From an uncultured Collinsella sp. (GTDB lineage: Bacteria > Actinomycetota > Coriobacteriia > Coriobacteriales > Coriobacteriaceae), in contig CALKBB010000078.1 of the NCBI GenBank assembly GCA_937989795.1, positions 1 through 11,986 on the forward strand: a stretch of DNA of 11,986 nt, read 5' to 3'. The stretch's first letter is position 1. Each line of letters begins with the position of its first letter. The notes under the pieces are model-generated. The model saw only the letters and a program-made list of their open reading frames with translations. It did no database searches and had not been told where the DNA came from. The translations under genes were made by a program, and so were the position numbers. Shown one piece after another: positions 1 to 7,171 of the stretch.

Positions 1-368
1 CCGACGCTCCCGCCGTTGTCGCCACTGAGACAACGGCCGCCAGCGACCTCAACGGCAAGCGCGTGCTCGTGCTCTGCCAGGGCGGCGGAACCTCGGGCCT
101 GCTCGCCAACGCGCTGGCCAAGGCCGCCAAAGAGCGCGGCATTAACCTCGAGACCGCTGCCGAGGCCTATGGCAACCACGTGGACATGCTCCCCGACTTT
201 GACCTGGTCGTCCTGGCCCCGCAAGCCGCCAGCTACCTGGCCGACCTGCAAAAGGACTGCGAGCGCGTGGGCAACAAGTGTGTCGCCTGTCGTGGTAAGC
301 AGTACATCGAGCTCTCCCAGAACGGCGACAAGTCTCTCGCCTTCGTAAGCGAGCAACTCTCGAAGTAA
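1..368 (+). CDS. PTS lactose-type IICB permease, C-terminal IIB domain (5'-partial)
   Basis: This is the end of an open frame that enters from the left edge, with its first full codon at base 3 and a TAA stop at 366-368. About 20 linker residues rich in Ala, Val and Thr lead into a IIB domain that begins near KRVLVLCQGGGTSGLLAN. The cysteine (codon 75-77) is the phosphate-accepting residue that takes phosphate from IIA and gives it to the incoming sugar. It aligns with Cys490 and Cys500 of the two complete IICB proteins in the window, which implies that a IIC membrane domain lies upstream. The sequence is visibly more divergent than the IIB domains of the other two: CQGGGTSG replaces CAGAGTSA, and there is an extra CVAC cysteine pair. 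It is 66 bp upstream of GH1-A and probably co-transcribed with it. An internal ATG at 63 would leave a bare IIB, which is possible but unlikely given the linker before it. Confidence 0.9.
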   Translation, partial: DAPAVVATETTAASDLNGKRVLVLCQGGGTSGLLANALAKAAKERGINLETAAEAYGNHVDMLPDFDLVVLAPQAASYLADLQKDCERVGNKCVACRGKQYIELSQNGDKSLAFVSEQLSK

Positions 369-377
369 GTAACGCTC

Positions 378-418
378 AGGGCCAGCCGACCATCCAAGAC
401 CGGCTGGCCCTTCGATTT
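378..418 (+). terminator. Intercistronic GC-rich hairpin between IICB and GH1-A
   Basis: AGGGCCAGCCG (378-388) pairs perfectly with CGGCTGGCCCT (401-411), giving 11 bp around a 12-nt loop. The following TTCGATTT is only a weak T tract. GH1-A begins 17 bases later, so this is more likely a partial terminator or an mRNA-stabilising or processing hairpin than a full stop. Confidence 0.6.
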
Positions 419-434
419 AGACGATTGGATTATC

Positions 435-1874
435 ATGTCCGTTAACCCTGCTAGCGTCACCAACCCGCCTGCGCAGTTTCCCGAGGACTTTGTCTTTGGC
501 GGCGCCACCGCTGCCTACCAGGTAGAGGGCGAGACCCGCACTCACGGTAAGGGCAAGGTTGCCTGGGACGACTTCTTGGAGGCCCAGGGGCGCTTTTCCC
601 CCGATCCCGCTTCGGACTTCTACAACCAGTACCCCGTCGACCTTGAGCTGTGCGAGGAGTTTGGTATCAACGGCATCCGCCTCTCCATCGCCTGGAGCCG
701 CATCTTCCCCAACGGTACCGGCGAAATCAACCCCGAGGGTGTCCAGTTCTACCACGATCTCTTCGCCGAGTGCCACAAGCACCACGTTGAGCCGTTTGTC
801 ACGCTGCATCACTTCGATACGCCGCTGCCACTCTTTGAGAAGGGCGACTTCCTCAACCGCGAGACCATCGACGCCTTTGTGGACTTTGCCACCTTCTGCT
901 TTAAGGAGTACGCCGACCAGGTGACCTATTGGTTCACCTTTAACGAGATCTGGGCCGACGCCTCCAACACCTACATCGAGGGCACCTTCCCCGGTGGCGT
1001 CAAGGCGCATCTGGCCGAGGCCTTCCAGTGCGAGCACAACATGATGCTCGCCCACGCCAAGGCAGTACTGGCCTTCCACAACGGCGGTTTTAAGGGCAAG
1101 ATCGGCGTCATCCAGTCGTTGGAGTTTAAGTATCCGCTCAACGAGAACGACCCCGCCGACATCAAAGCCGCCAACAACGAGCACGTGCTGCAGAACCAGT
1201 TTTTGCTCGACGCCACCTTCCGCGGCGACTATGCGCCCGATACGCTCGAGTGCGCTAACCGCCTGGCTGCCGTCTCGGGCGGCACCATCGAGATCCCGGA
1301 TGAGGACCTCGAGATCATGCGCGAGGCCGCGCTCTACAACGACTACCTGGGCGTTAACAACTACCAGTGCCGTTTCTTGAAGGCTTACGATGGCGAGAAC
1401 GACCTGCACCACAACGGTACGGGCGAGAAGGGCACCGGCCGCTGGCGCGTCAAGGGCATTGGCGAGCACGTGAACAAGCCTGGCATCCCCACCACCGACT
1501 GGGACTGGATCATCTATCCCGAGGGTCTGTTCGATCTGCTCGTCTACATTAAGCAGCGCTACCCCAACTACAAGCAGATCTTCATCACCGAGAACGGCAT
1601 GGGCTACAAGGACCCCTACAAGGACGGTTTTGTGGACGACCAGCCGCGCATCGACTACATCGAGCAGCACCTGCGCTGGTTGCTCAAGGCCATGGAGGTG
1701 GGCGTCAACGTGGGCGGCTACTTCCTGTGGAGCCTGCAGGATCAGTTCTCCTGGACCAATGGCTACAACAAGCGTTACGGCTTCTTCTACGTTGACTTTG
1801 AAACCCAGAAGCGCACGCCCAAGGCAAGCGCATACTGGTATAAGCACGTGGCGCAGACCCGTCGTCTGGACTAG
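435..1874 (+). CDS. lacG: GH1-A, 6-phospho-beta-galactosidase/6-phospho-beta-glucosidase
   Basis: A cytoplasmic glycoside hydrolase family 1 enzyme of 479 residues, close to the usual ~470 of LacG. It hydrolyses PTS-imported 6-phospho-beta-glycosides such as lactose-6-phosphate. Visible landmarks are the N-terminal FVFGGATAAYQVEG motif, LHHFDTP near 124-130, the acid/base Glu171 in FTFNEI and the nucleophile Glu386 in ITENG. The phosphate-binding segment is SWTNGYNKRYG (Ser439, Lys446, Tyr448). Trp440 matches the tryptophan that in LacG is associated with recognition of the axial galactose O4, so a galactosidase is favoured, though dual specificity is possible. It is the second gene of module 1, after IICB. 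The ATG at 435 is the only plausible start because no in-frame ATG, GTG or TTG lies just upstream. Its ribosome binding site is poor, only GGA at 427-429. By eye it is closest to GH1-C. Confidence 0.95.
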   Translation: MSVNPASVTNPPAQFPEDFVFGGATAAYQVEGETRTHGKGKVAWDDFLEAQGRFSPDPASDFYNQYPVDLELCEEFGINGIRLSIAWSRIFPNGTGEINPEGVQFYHDLFAECHKHHVEPFVTLHHFDTPLPLFEKGDFLNRETIDAFVDFATFCFKEYADQVTYWFTFNEIWADASNTYIEGTFPGGVKAHLAEAFQCEHNMMLAHAKAVLAFHNGGFKGKIGVIQSLEFKYPLNENDPADIKAANNEHVLQNQFLLDATFRGDYAPDTLECANRLAAVSGGTIEIPDEDLEIMREAALYNDYLGVNNYQCRFLKAYDGENDLHHNGTGEKGTGRWRVKGIGEHVNKPGIPTTDWDWIIYPEGLFDLLVYIKQRYPNYKQIFITENGMGYKDPYKDGFVDDQPRIDYIEQHLRWLLKAMEVGVNVGGYFLWSLQDQFSWTNGYNKRYGFFYVDFETQKRTPKASAYWYKHVAQTRRLD

Positions 1875-1934
1875 CGGCTTTCAACTAGCGGTTGGCGGAA
1901 TTGCCCCGCTCACATAACCTGTCCCCATTTCTCA

Positions 1935-1979
1935 GCCGGGGGCGGCACGTCACACGGCGCGCCGCCCCCGGCCTTTTTT
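1935..1979 (+). terminator. Strong rho-independent terminator after GH1-A
   Basis: GCCGGGGGCGGC (1935-1946) pairs perfectly with GCCGCCCCCGGC (1961-1972), a 12-bp stem with a 14-nt loop, followed by six T (1974-1979). This is the classical end of the module 1 transcript. Confidence 0.92.
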
Positions 1980-1997
1980 GGGCGGACCGTGTCGCAC

Positions 1998-2062
1998 GTT
2001 TGTCTCGATCTGTAACAACTAGCCGAGTTTTTCGGTCCTAGCTGTTACAGATTGAGACGAAC
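1998..2062 (+). repeat. Palindromic repeat, type A (copy A1)
   Basis: GTTTGTCTCGATCTGTAACA (1998-2017) pairs with TGTTACAGATTGAGACGAAC (2043-2062), 20 positions with two G-T wobbles and no mismatch. The interior is exactly 25 nt. It can fold further through CTAG/CTAG and CCGA/TCGG around a GTTTT loop. No T tract follows on the + strand. The copy begins 18 nt after the T tract of the preceding terminator. It belongs to a six-copy family in this window. Confidence 0.85.
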
Positions 2063-2083
2063 AGGATTGCTCTTTCCGAAGAA

Positions 2084-2138
2084 TCTAAATCTGTAACACG
2101 TAGCCCGCTTTTGACCGTCTACCTGTTACAAATCGAGA
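2084..2138 (+). repeat. Palindromic repeat, type B (copy B1)
   Basis: The arms TCTAAATCTGTAACA (2084-2098) and TGTTACAAATCGAGA (2124-2138) pair imperfectly around a 25-nt interior of type B, which carries CTTTTGACCGTCTAC. GTAG (2100-2103) pairs with CTAC (2119-2122). The copy lies 81 bp after A1, measured TGTAACA to TGTAACA. On the - strand it begins 15 nt after the stop of the LacI gene and is followed by a loose T-rich stretch, so it may help to end that transcript. Confidence 0.78.
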
Positions 2139-2153
2139 CAGACGGAGTAGGAC

Positions 2154-3182
2154 CTAACCCCGTATGTCCCTAACAGTCGAGCGTTCGACCAGCGTGCTCG
2201 GCACATGAATCGCCTCGATAGACGAGCTCTCTCCAATCGCCGCCTCAAACGCAAGCTTACCGACACCGCGCAAATCAAATCGCAGCGTCGTCAGCCGATT
2301 GTGAGGAACAAGTCCCTCGAGTGCGTCGTCGATACCAACCACGCTCACGTCGTCGGGCACGGACAGGCCCGCGTTCTCGAGCGCGGCGATAACGCCCAGC
2401 GCCATCTGGTCATTTGCCGCAAGCACGGCAGTCGGCGTCTGCGACCCGCCGGCAAGCACCTCGGCCGCAATCCGCTCGCCCATGGCGTACCCACTGTCCG
2501 CACTCCAATCGCCACGCAGCATCGGAGCGGCATCGACATGAGCACGACCCAGCGTATCGCGCCAACCGGCCTCACGAAAACGTGAGGAAATCGAGTTTTC
2601 CGGACCCGCCACAAACCGCATATTCGAGTGACCATGTTCCAGCAGATAATTGGTCAACAGCTCGCACGAACCATACTGGTCGGAGTCGATCGTCGTGCAG
2701 CGCGGATGCGCATACATGGACAGGATGACCGTTCGCACTCCCGGCTGGGGAACAAACTCCTCAAAATCGGGAGCCATGCGGTTCATGTTGAGAATCATGC
2801 CGTCGACGGGTCGCTCGACCATGCGGCGCGAGGCATCGGCAAGTGCATAGGGCTTGTCGCCGCCCATCTCGATCATAGTGACGGCAAAATCATGCTCGCG
2901 CGCCGCTTGCATGATACCCTCGAGCGTCGCCAGGTTACCGACACGTGTGATGTTGTACATGCACAGGCCAATAGAACGATACGACCCGCCGCGCAACGCC
3001 GCTCCAGCAAAATTGGGACGAAAGTCCAGCTCTTCCATGGCGGCCAGCACACGCTTGCGCGTCTTTTCCGTCACGTTGGGCATACCGTTGACCACGCGAG
3101 ACACAGTCTGGCGGCTCACGCCAGCGAGCGCCGCAACCTCTGCCGCGCTCGCCGAACGACCATTCCTTGTCTGCTGATCCAT
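2154..3182 (-). CDS. LacI/GalR-family transcriptional repressor (module 2)
   Basis: A protein of 342 residues, the normal LacI-family length. The N-terminal helix-turn-helix is AAEVAALAGVSRQTVSRVVN (about 13-32). The hinge follows in the FRPNFAGAALRGG region, and then comes a periplasmic-binding-protein-like sugar domain. That domain includes the family motif AANDQMALGVIAALENAGLS followed by VPDDVSVVGIDD. It is divergent from GH1-B, and the shared region holds three copies of one operator-like site. It is therefore probably the local repressor of GH1-B and its IICB, released by a sugar or sugar phosphate, and it probably represses itself. The start at 3182 (MDQQ) is preferred because it places the helix-turn-helix about 12 residues in, as in the family, and has GGAAGG just upstream, although that spacing is very short. 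An in-frame ATG at 3239 would add 19 atypical residues and has no ribosome binding site. Confidence 0.92.
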   Translation of the reverse strand: MDQQTRNGRSASAAEVAALAGVSRQTVSRVVNGMPNVTEKTRKRVLAAMEELDFRPNFAGAALRGGSYRSIGLCMYNITRVGNLATLEGIMQAAREHDFAVTMIEMGGDKPYALADASRRMVERPVDGMILNMNRMAPDFEEFVPQPGVRTVILSMYAHPRCTTIDSDQYGSCELLTNYLLEHGHSNMRFVAGPENSISSRFREAGWRDTLGRAHVDAAPMLRGDWSADSGYAMGERIAAEVLAGGSQTPTAVLAANDQMALGVIAALENAGLSVPDDVSVVGIDDALEGLVPHNRLTTLRFDLRGVGKLAFEAAIGESSSIEAIHVPSTLVERSTVRDIRG

Positions 3183-3242
3183 GCCTTCCACGCTAACCTG
3201 CTTCCCAACTATTCCCCGCGCCCATGGCGCATCGTACATACA

Positions 3243-3258
3243 TTGATAACGTGCTCAT
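3243..3258. promoter_or_regulatory. Operator-like site O3 near the LacI gene start
   Basis: TTGATAACGTGCTCAT shares its last 10 bases, ACGTGCTCAT, with the two sites upstream of GH1-B. It lies about 5 bases downstream of the predicted transcription start of the LacI gene, where bound repressor would block transcription, so autoregulation is likely. It also resembles a catabolite (cre) box loosely. Confidence 0.55.
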
Positions 3259-3269
3259 GATACCCGAGC

Positions 3270-3299
3270 CATATACCACAACATGAAAACTTCTGTCAA
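3270..3299 (-). promoter_or_regulatory. Promoter of the module 2 LacI gene
   Basis: Read on the - strand there is a perfect -35 TTGACA (3294-3299), an 18-nt spacer, and -10 TATATG (3270-3275) preceded by TGG, an extended -10. Transcription would start near 3263. Confidence 0.65.
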
Positions 3300-3334
3300 T
3301 CAAAACCGCTTACCGAACAAATACAACCGTTCGC

Positions 3335-3364
3335 AGCTGTTTGAAGTTGTTTTGTTTCTATACA
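3335..3364 (+). promoter_or_regulatory. Candidate promoter for GH1-B
   Basis: A -10-like TATACA lies at 3359-3364. No convincing -35 is found 16-18 bases upstream, where the sequence is AGCTGTTT. The predicted start near 3371 puts the first operator at about +5, matching the layout at the LacI promoter. A weak -35 fits a promoter that needs an activator, but this is a guess. Confidence 0.35.
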
Positions 3365-3374
3365 TCCCAGCCGG

Positions 3375-3390
3375 ATGTTAACGTGCTCAT
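3375..3390. promoter_or_regulatory. Operator-like site O1 upstream of GH1-B
   Basis: ATGTTAACGTGCTCAT differs from the next site by one base (A for C at position 6). It is an imperfect palindrome around ACGT, typical of LacI-family operators, and lies just downstream of the candidate -10. Confidence 0.6.
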
Positions 3391-3396
3391 TGTCAG

Positions 3397-3412
3397 ATGT
3401 TCACGTGCTCAT
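3397..3412. promoter_or_regulatory. Operator-like site O2 upstream of GH1-B
   Basis: ATGTTCACGTGCTCAT has a symmetric core ATG-N2-CACGTG-N2-CAT. It starts 22 bp after O1, about two helical turns, so two repressor dimers could bind the same face of the DNA. Confidence 0.62.
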
Positions 3413-3516
3413 TTTGGTTCTAATCATTTTAAGATAGTGTTTATCGGGCTTTTTCACCGCTGAACGCTAACCAGGGAGCCTCCTGAGCGCAAACGCACAA
3501 TATCGAACAGCGAGAC

Positions 3517-3523
3517 GAGAGGA
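3517..3523 (+). promoter_or_regulatory. Ribosome binding site that decides the GH1-B start
   Basis: GAGAGGA is followed by two in-frame ATG codons. The one at 3527 is only 3 nt away, and the one at 3533 is 9 nt away. The spacing favours 3533. Confidence 0.65.
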
Positions 3524-3532
3524 TGTATGCAT

Positions 3533-4975
3533 ATGTCTTTGCTAAACCGCGTACAGCAGCTGCCGAAGGGCTTTGTTTGGGGCGCCGCAACCGCCGCGTA
3601 CCAAACGGAAGGTTCCACGAAGGTGGCAGGCAAGGGTAAGACCATGTGGGACGATTACCTTGTCGCCCAGGGTCGCTTTTTGCCCGACCCGGCCAGTGAT
3701 TTCTACAACCGCTACGAGGAGGATATCCGCCTTTCTGCCGAGCATGGACTCAACGCCATTCGTGTGTCCATCGCCTGGACCCGCATCTTCCCCAACGGCG
3801 ACGATGCCGAACCCCTCGCCGAGGGCGTTAAGCACTACCACGAGCTGTTCGCCTGCTGCAAAAAGTATGGCGTCGAGCCCTATGTGTCCCTGCATCACTT
3901 TGACTCCCCCGCCGCCCTGTTCAACCAGGGCGACTGGCTCAACCGCAAGACCGTCGACGCCTATGTGCGCTATGCCGAGTTCTGCTTCCGCGAGTTCCGC
4001 GAGGTCAAGAATTGGTTCACCATCAACGAGCTCATCAGCCTCTCGCACTCCCAATACATCCAAGGCAACTTCCCGCCCAACCATCACTTTGATGTGACGA
4101 GCGGCATCCAGAGCCAGCACAACGAGCTCGTTGCCCACGCCCGCGCCGTCAACCTGTATAAGGATCTTGACGAGACCGAGCACCTGGGCGGACGCATTGG
4201 CATGGTCAACGTCCTGACGCCGGCATATCCTGCCACCGACTCGCCCGCCGACCAGCACGCCGCCGACCTGTACAACGCCTTCTACACCGACTTCATCATG
4301 GACGGCGCCTTCCTGGGTCACTACTCCGCGCGCACCCTCTCACTCATCAACGAGATTCTGCGTGCCAACAACGCCACACTTACGGTTGAGGACAGCGACA
4401 TGGAGGAGCTCGCCAAGGCGGCGCCCCGCAACGATATGTTCGGCCTCAACTACTATCAGTCGGCGTTTATCGCCGCCTACGATGGCGAGTCCACCAACAG
4501 CTTTAACGGCACCGGAGACAAGGGCACCTCGTGCTTTAAGTTTAAGGGCGTCGGGCAGCAGGTCGATATGCCGGGTATCCCCACCACCGACTGGGATTGG
4601 CTCATCTACCCGCAAGGCCTCTACGACACGCTCAAGCACATCAGCGCCACCTATCCCAACCTCCCCGTCATCTATATCACCGAAAACGGCCTGGGCCACA
4701 AGGACCCCGAGCCCGACGCAAACGGCATCGTCGCCGATCCCGAGCGCATCGACTTTGTCGACCAGCACATGGAGAAGGTGCTCCAGGCGCGCGCCGAGGG
4801 CGTCGACGTCCAGGGCTACTTTATCTGGAGCCTGCAGGACCAGTTCTCGTGGGCCAATGGCTATAACAAGCGCTACGGCCTGTTCTACATCGACTTCGAC
4901 ACGCAAAAACGCTACATCAAGCAGTCGGCACTCTGGTACAAGGAGCTCGCCGACGCTATGGCGGACGCGCAGTAG
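3533..4975 (+). CDS. lacG: GH1-B, 6-phospho-beta-galactosidase/6-phospho-beta-glucosidase
   Basis: A GH1 enzyme of 480 residues predicted to cleave 6-phospho-beta-glycosides in the cytoplasm. Key features are FVWGAATAAYQTEG near the N terminus, LHHFDSP, the acid/base Glu166 in FTINEL and the nucleophile Glu384 in ITENG. The phosphate loop is SWANGYNKRYG (Ser439, Lys446, Tyr448), and the LacG-type Trp440 is present. It is the most divergent of the three paralogs: several segments that GH1-A and GH1-C share (the YQVEGETRTHGKGK segment, NGTGEINPEGV) are changed here. It is the first gene of module 2, so gene order is reversed relative to modules 1 and 3, and its IICB starts 176 bp downstream. 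It is probably repressed by the divergent LacI protein through the O1 and O2 sites. The start at 3533 is chosen from ribosome binding site spacing; 3527 would add Met-His. Confidence 0.94.
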   Translation: MSLLNRVQQLPKGFVWGAATAAYQTEGSTKVAGKGKTMWDDYLVAQGRFLPDPASDFYNRYEEDIRLSAEHGLNAIRVSIAWTRIFPNGDDAEPLAEGVKHYHELFACCKKYGVEPYVSLHHFDSPAALFNQGDWLNRKTVDAYVRYAEFCFREFREVKNWFTINELISLSHSQYIQGNFPPNHHFDVTSGIQSQHNELVAHARAVNLYKDLDETEHLGGRIGMVNVLTPAYPATDSPADQHAADLYNAFYTDFIMDGAFLGHYSARTLSLINEILRANNATLTVEDSDMEELAKAAPRNDMFGLNYYQSAFIAAYDGESTNSFNGTGDKGTSCFKFKGVGQQVDMPGIPTTDWDWLIYPQGLYDTLKHISATYPNLPVIYITENGLGHKDPEPDANGIVADPERIDFVDQHMEKVLQARAEGVDVQGYFIWSLQDQFSWANGYNKRYGLFYIDFDTQKRYIKQSALWYKELADAMADAQ

Positions 4976-5001
4976 CGCATCGCCTCGCTTTCCCCCGAGA
5001 A

Positions 5002-5038
5002 GGGAGCGGCCCTATGCGATACAAACCCAGCCGCTCCC
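5002..5038 (+). terminator. Intercistronic GC-rich hairpin between GH1-B and IICB
   Basis: GGGAGCGGC (5002-5010) pairs with GCCGCTCCC (5030-5038), a 9-bp perfect stem with a 19-nt loop. It is followed by C-rich sequence rather than T. Without a T tract it is unlikely to stop transcription fully. It may protect or separate the two messages of the operon. Confidence 0.5.
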
Positions 5039-5151
5039 CTCTCTCCCCCTGGGACCGACCCCGCCTGCACCCGGGCTTTTAGCAAGCGGGAGACCATATA
5101 GGTTTTCAACGTCCATGCCATTAAGATTTCATGCAAAGAGGAGCGTGAACT

Positions 5152-6912
5152 ATGGAATCGATCGTTAAGTTCTTGGAGAAAGGTCAGCCGTACTTCGACA
5201 AGGTCTCTAAGAACATCTACCTTCAGGCCATTAAAGACGGCTTTTTGGCAGCAATGCCCATCATCCTGTCTTCTTCTGTCTTCCTGCTTATTTCGACCCT
5301 GCCGGGCGTTGTCGCCACGGTCGGCGGCTTTACGCTGCCCGACTGGTGGAACGTCGACGTCGTGAACTTCTGCAACAAGGTTTACAACTTCACGATGGGC
5401 GTCGTGGGCATCATGGTCGCCGGCACCACCGCAAGCGCGCTGACCGGCTCCAAGAACCGCCGCATGCCTGCTGGCAAGGCCATCAACGCCACGAGCACCA
5501 TGGTCGCCGCCATGTGCGCTATGCTCATCTTGGCCGTTACCCAGACGAGTGCCAAGATCGACGGCGCCGATGTCTCGGTGTTCTTTACCGACAACATGGG
5601 CACCAAGGGCCTGCTGAGCTCCTTTGTCGCCGCATTTGCCACGGTCAACATCTATGCCTTCTGCATTAAGCGAGACATCACCATCAAGCTGCCCAAAGAA
5701 GTCCCCGGCGCCATCGCCCAGAACTTCCGCGACATCTTCGCCTTCAGCTTCTCCATCCTGTTTGTCGCCGTCATCGACGTTATCTGCCGCACCTGCTTGG
5801 CCGTCCCGTTTGCCAACGTCATCTCCACGCTGGTGAGCCCGCTGTTCGCCGCTGCCGATTCCTACGCCGGCCTCGCCCTCATCTGGTTCATGATCCCGCT
5901 GTTCTGGTTCATGGGCATCCACGGCCCCTCGGTCGTTAAGCCTGCCCTCAACGCCGCGCTGTTTGGCAACATCACCACCAACCTCGCCACGCTGCAGGCC
6001 GGCGGTCACCCCGCCCTCGCCCTGACCGAAAACTTCGGTAACTACATCGGCGAACTCGGCGGCACCGGCGCCACGTTCATTGTCCCGATCATCTTCCTGC
6101 TCTTTATGCGCTCCAAGCAGCTCAAGGCCGTCGGCAAAGCCTCTGTCGTGCCCGTGATGTTCGCCGTCAACGAGCCGCTGCTGTTCGCCGCGCCCATCAT
6201 CCTCAACCCGTACTTCCTGATCCCGTTCCTGTTTGCCCCCGTGGCCAACGTCCTCATTGGTAAGTTCTTCATCGACTTTTTGGGCATGAACGGCTTTATC
6301 TATGCCATGCCGTGGGCACTCCCCGGACCGATCGGCACCTTCATCGACACCAACTTCCAGCCGATCTCTCTGGTCCTGGTTGTCGTCCTGCTGGTCGTTG
6401 ACTTCTTGATCTACTACCCGTTCTGCAAGGCCTACGACAACGTCCTGTGCAAGCAGGAGGCCGAGACCCTGGCCGAAGAAGAGGCCGAGGAGACCAAGGC
6501 CGTCAAGCCCGCTGCCGCCCCCGCCGTTGAGGCTCCTGTTGTCGAGACCGCTTCTGCCACCGAGGCCTCCGCAGCTCCGTCCGCCCTTAAGGGCAAGGAT
6601 CTGAGGGTTCTGGTTCTGTGCGCTGGCGCCGGCACCTCTGCACTGCTCGCCAACGCGCTTAAGGAAGGCGCCGACGAGCTGGGCATCGACATTACCGCCA
6701 ACGCCGGTGCCTACGGCAGCCACTACGCCATCATGGACCAGTACAACGTCATCGTCCTGGCTCCGCAGGTTCGCACCTATTACAACGAGATGAAGGCCGA
6801 CACCGACCGCCTGGGCATCACGCTGCTGTCGCCCAAGGGCAAACAGTACATCGACCTCACTAAGGATCCCAAGGGTGCCGTCGCCTGGATCGAGGAAAAC
6901 CTCGAGGCATAA
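5152..6912 (+). CDS. lacE: PTS lactose-family IICB permease (module 2)
   Basis: A membrane protein of 586 residues that imports and phosphorylates a beta-linked disaccharide. The IIC domain (about 1-430) has many hydrophobic segments, for example near 31-55, 79-95, 156-172, 196-213, 241-256, 306-320, 354-370 and 404-424. His257 in GIHGPS and Glu341 in the NEPLLF motif match the substrate-contacting residues of the ChbC/LacE family. A Glu- then Ala/Pro-rich linker (about 435-480) leads to a IIB domain whose phosphorylated residue is Cys490 in VLVLCAGAGTS. The IIC-IIB order and length match LacE; the cellobiose systems usually have separate IIC and IIB. The ATG at 5152 follows AAAGAGGAG (5135-5143) at 8 nt. 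No IIA gene is near. It is the second gene of module 2 and very similar to the module 3 permease. The real substrate is unknown. Confidence 0.94.
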   Translation: MESIVKFLEKGQPYFDKVSKNIYLQAIKDGFLAAMPIILSSSVFLLISTLPGVVATVGGFTLPDWWNVDVVNFCNKVYNFTMGVVGIMVAGTTASALTGSKNRRMPAGKAINATSTMVAAMCAMLILAVTQTSAKIDGADVSVFFTDNMGTKGLLSSFVAAFATVNIYAFCIKRDITIKLPKEVPGAIAQNFRDIFAFSFSILFVAVIDVICRTCLAVPFANVISTLVSPLFAAADSYAGLALIWFMIPLFWFMGIHGPSVVKPALNAALFGNITTNLATLQAGGHPALALTENFGNYIGELGGTGATFIVPIIFLLFMRSKQLKAVGKASVVPVMFAVNEPLLFAAPIILNPYFLIPFLFAPVANVLIGKFFIDFLGMNGFIYAMPWALPGPIGTFIDTNFQPISLVLVVVLLVVDFLIYYPFCKAYDNVLCKQEAETLAEEEAEETKAVKPAAAPAVEAPVVETASATEASAAPSALKGKDLRVLVLCAGAGTSALLANALKEGADELGIDITANAGAYGSHYAIMDQYNVIVLAPQVRTYYNEMKADTDRLGITLLSPKGKQYIDLTKDPKGAVAWIEENLEA

Positions 6913-6944
6913 GACGCTGACACCACCTGCCGCTCGCAGACAAT

Positions 6945-6988
6945 AAATGGCCCGTGCATCGATGTGTGATGCGCGGGCCATTTTGTTT
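6945..6988 (+). terminator. Rho-independent terminator after module 2 IICB
   Basis: ATGGCCCGTGCATC (6947-6960) pairs with GATGCGCGGGCCAT (6968-6981), 14 bp with one G-T wobble and a 7-nt loop. It continues as TTTTGTTT (6981-6988). The flanking AA and TT can extend the stem. Confidence 0.9.
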
Positions 6989-7007
6989 AGACCGCACCCG
7001 TCCTCCT

Positions 7008-7072
7008 GTTCATCTCAATCTGTAACATCTAGCCGAGTTTTTCGGTCCTAGCTGTTACAGATCGAGATGAAC
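7008..7072 (+). repeat. Palindromic repeat, type A (copy A2)
   Basis: GTTCATCTCAATCTGTAACA (7008-7027) pairs with TGTTACAGATCGAGATGAAC (7053-7072), with one A-C mismatch in 20. The 25-nt interior is identical to A1 except for its first base. The outermost part reads GTTCATCTC/GAGATGAAC rather than GTTTGTCTC/GAGACAAAC, so two base pairs change together. It starts 19 nt after the T tract of the terminator. Confidence 0.85.
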
Positions 7073-7091
7073 GCACAGGCCAAGCCGAAAA

Positions 7092-7146
7092 TCTCAATCT
7101 GTAACATGTAGACCACTTTTGACCGTCTAGTTGTTACAGATCGAGA
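7092..7146 (+). repeat. Palindromic repeat, type B (copy B2)
   Basis: TCTCAATCTGTAACA (7092-7106) pairs with TGTTACAGATCGAGA (7132-7146), one mismatch in 15, around a 25-nt type B interior. Inside it TAGAC (7109-7113) pairs with GTCTA (7125-7129) around a TTTT-containing loop. AAAA at 7088-7091 becomes a TTTT tail on the - strand, so this copy can act as a terminator for - strand transcription. Confidence 0.82.
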
Positions 7147-7171
7147 CAAACGGAATAAGCCGGGCCAAAAA

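Larger units (their letters stand above)
3183..3532. other. 350-bp divergent regulatory region between lacI-type gene and GH1-B
   Basis: This gene-free stretch is more AT-rich than its surroundings. It holds a good - strand promoter for the LacI gene, a weaker + strand promoter candidate for GH1-B, and three copies of one 16-bp operator-like sequence, listed separately. The predicted GH1-B leader is about 160 nt and ends in a purine-rich ribosome binding site. I see no small ORF or RNA gene that I could support in it. Confidence 0.75.

Noticed and set aside
417..1847. Long - strand open frame (476 codons) opposite GH1-A
   Set aside because: It mirrors the GH1-A reading frame, and similar mirrors occur opposite GH1-B and GH1-C, as expected from codon bias in conserved genes.
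1998..2062. Type A repeat as a tRNA or small structured RNA gene
   Set aside because: There is no cloverleaf, no T-loop GTTC...GAAC arrangement in the right place, and no promoter. It is a single long hairpin.
3183..3239. N-terminal extension of the module 2 LacI protein to an ATG at 3239
   Set aside because: It adds 19 residues unlike LacI-family N termini, and no ribosome binding site precedes that ATG.
2628..3260. + strand open frames within the LacI gene (2205-2585, 2628-3260) and within the second LacI gene (7601-8233)
   Set aside because: They are opposite clear LacI-family coding sequence, have no family resemblance, and are low-quality translations.
3243..3412. The ACGTGCTCAT sites as catabolite (cre) boxes
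   Set aside because: They match a cre consensus only loosely, with two or three mismatches at fixed positions. Their local clustering at a LacI gene fits a specific operator better. Not fully excluded.
4912..6981. Long - strand open frame (689 codons) opposite the module 2 IICB
   Set aside because: Same shadow effect. It also runs across the terminator and the end of GH1-B, and has no domain or ribosome binding site.
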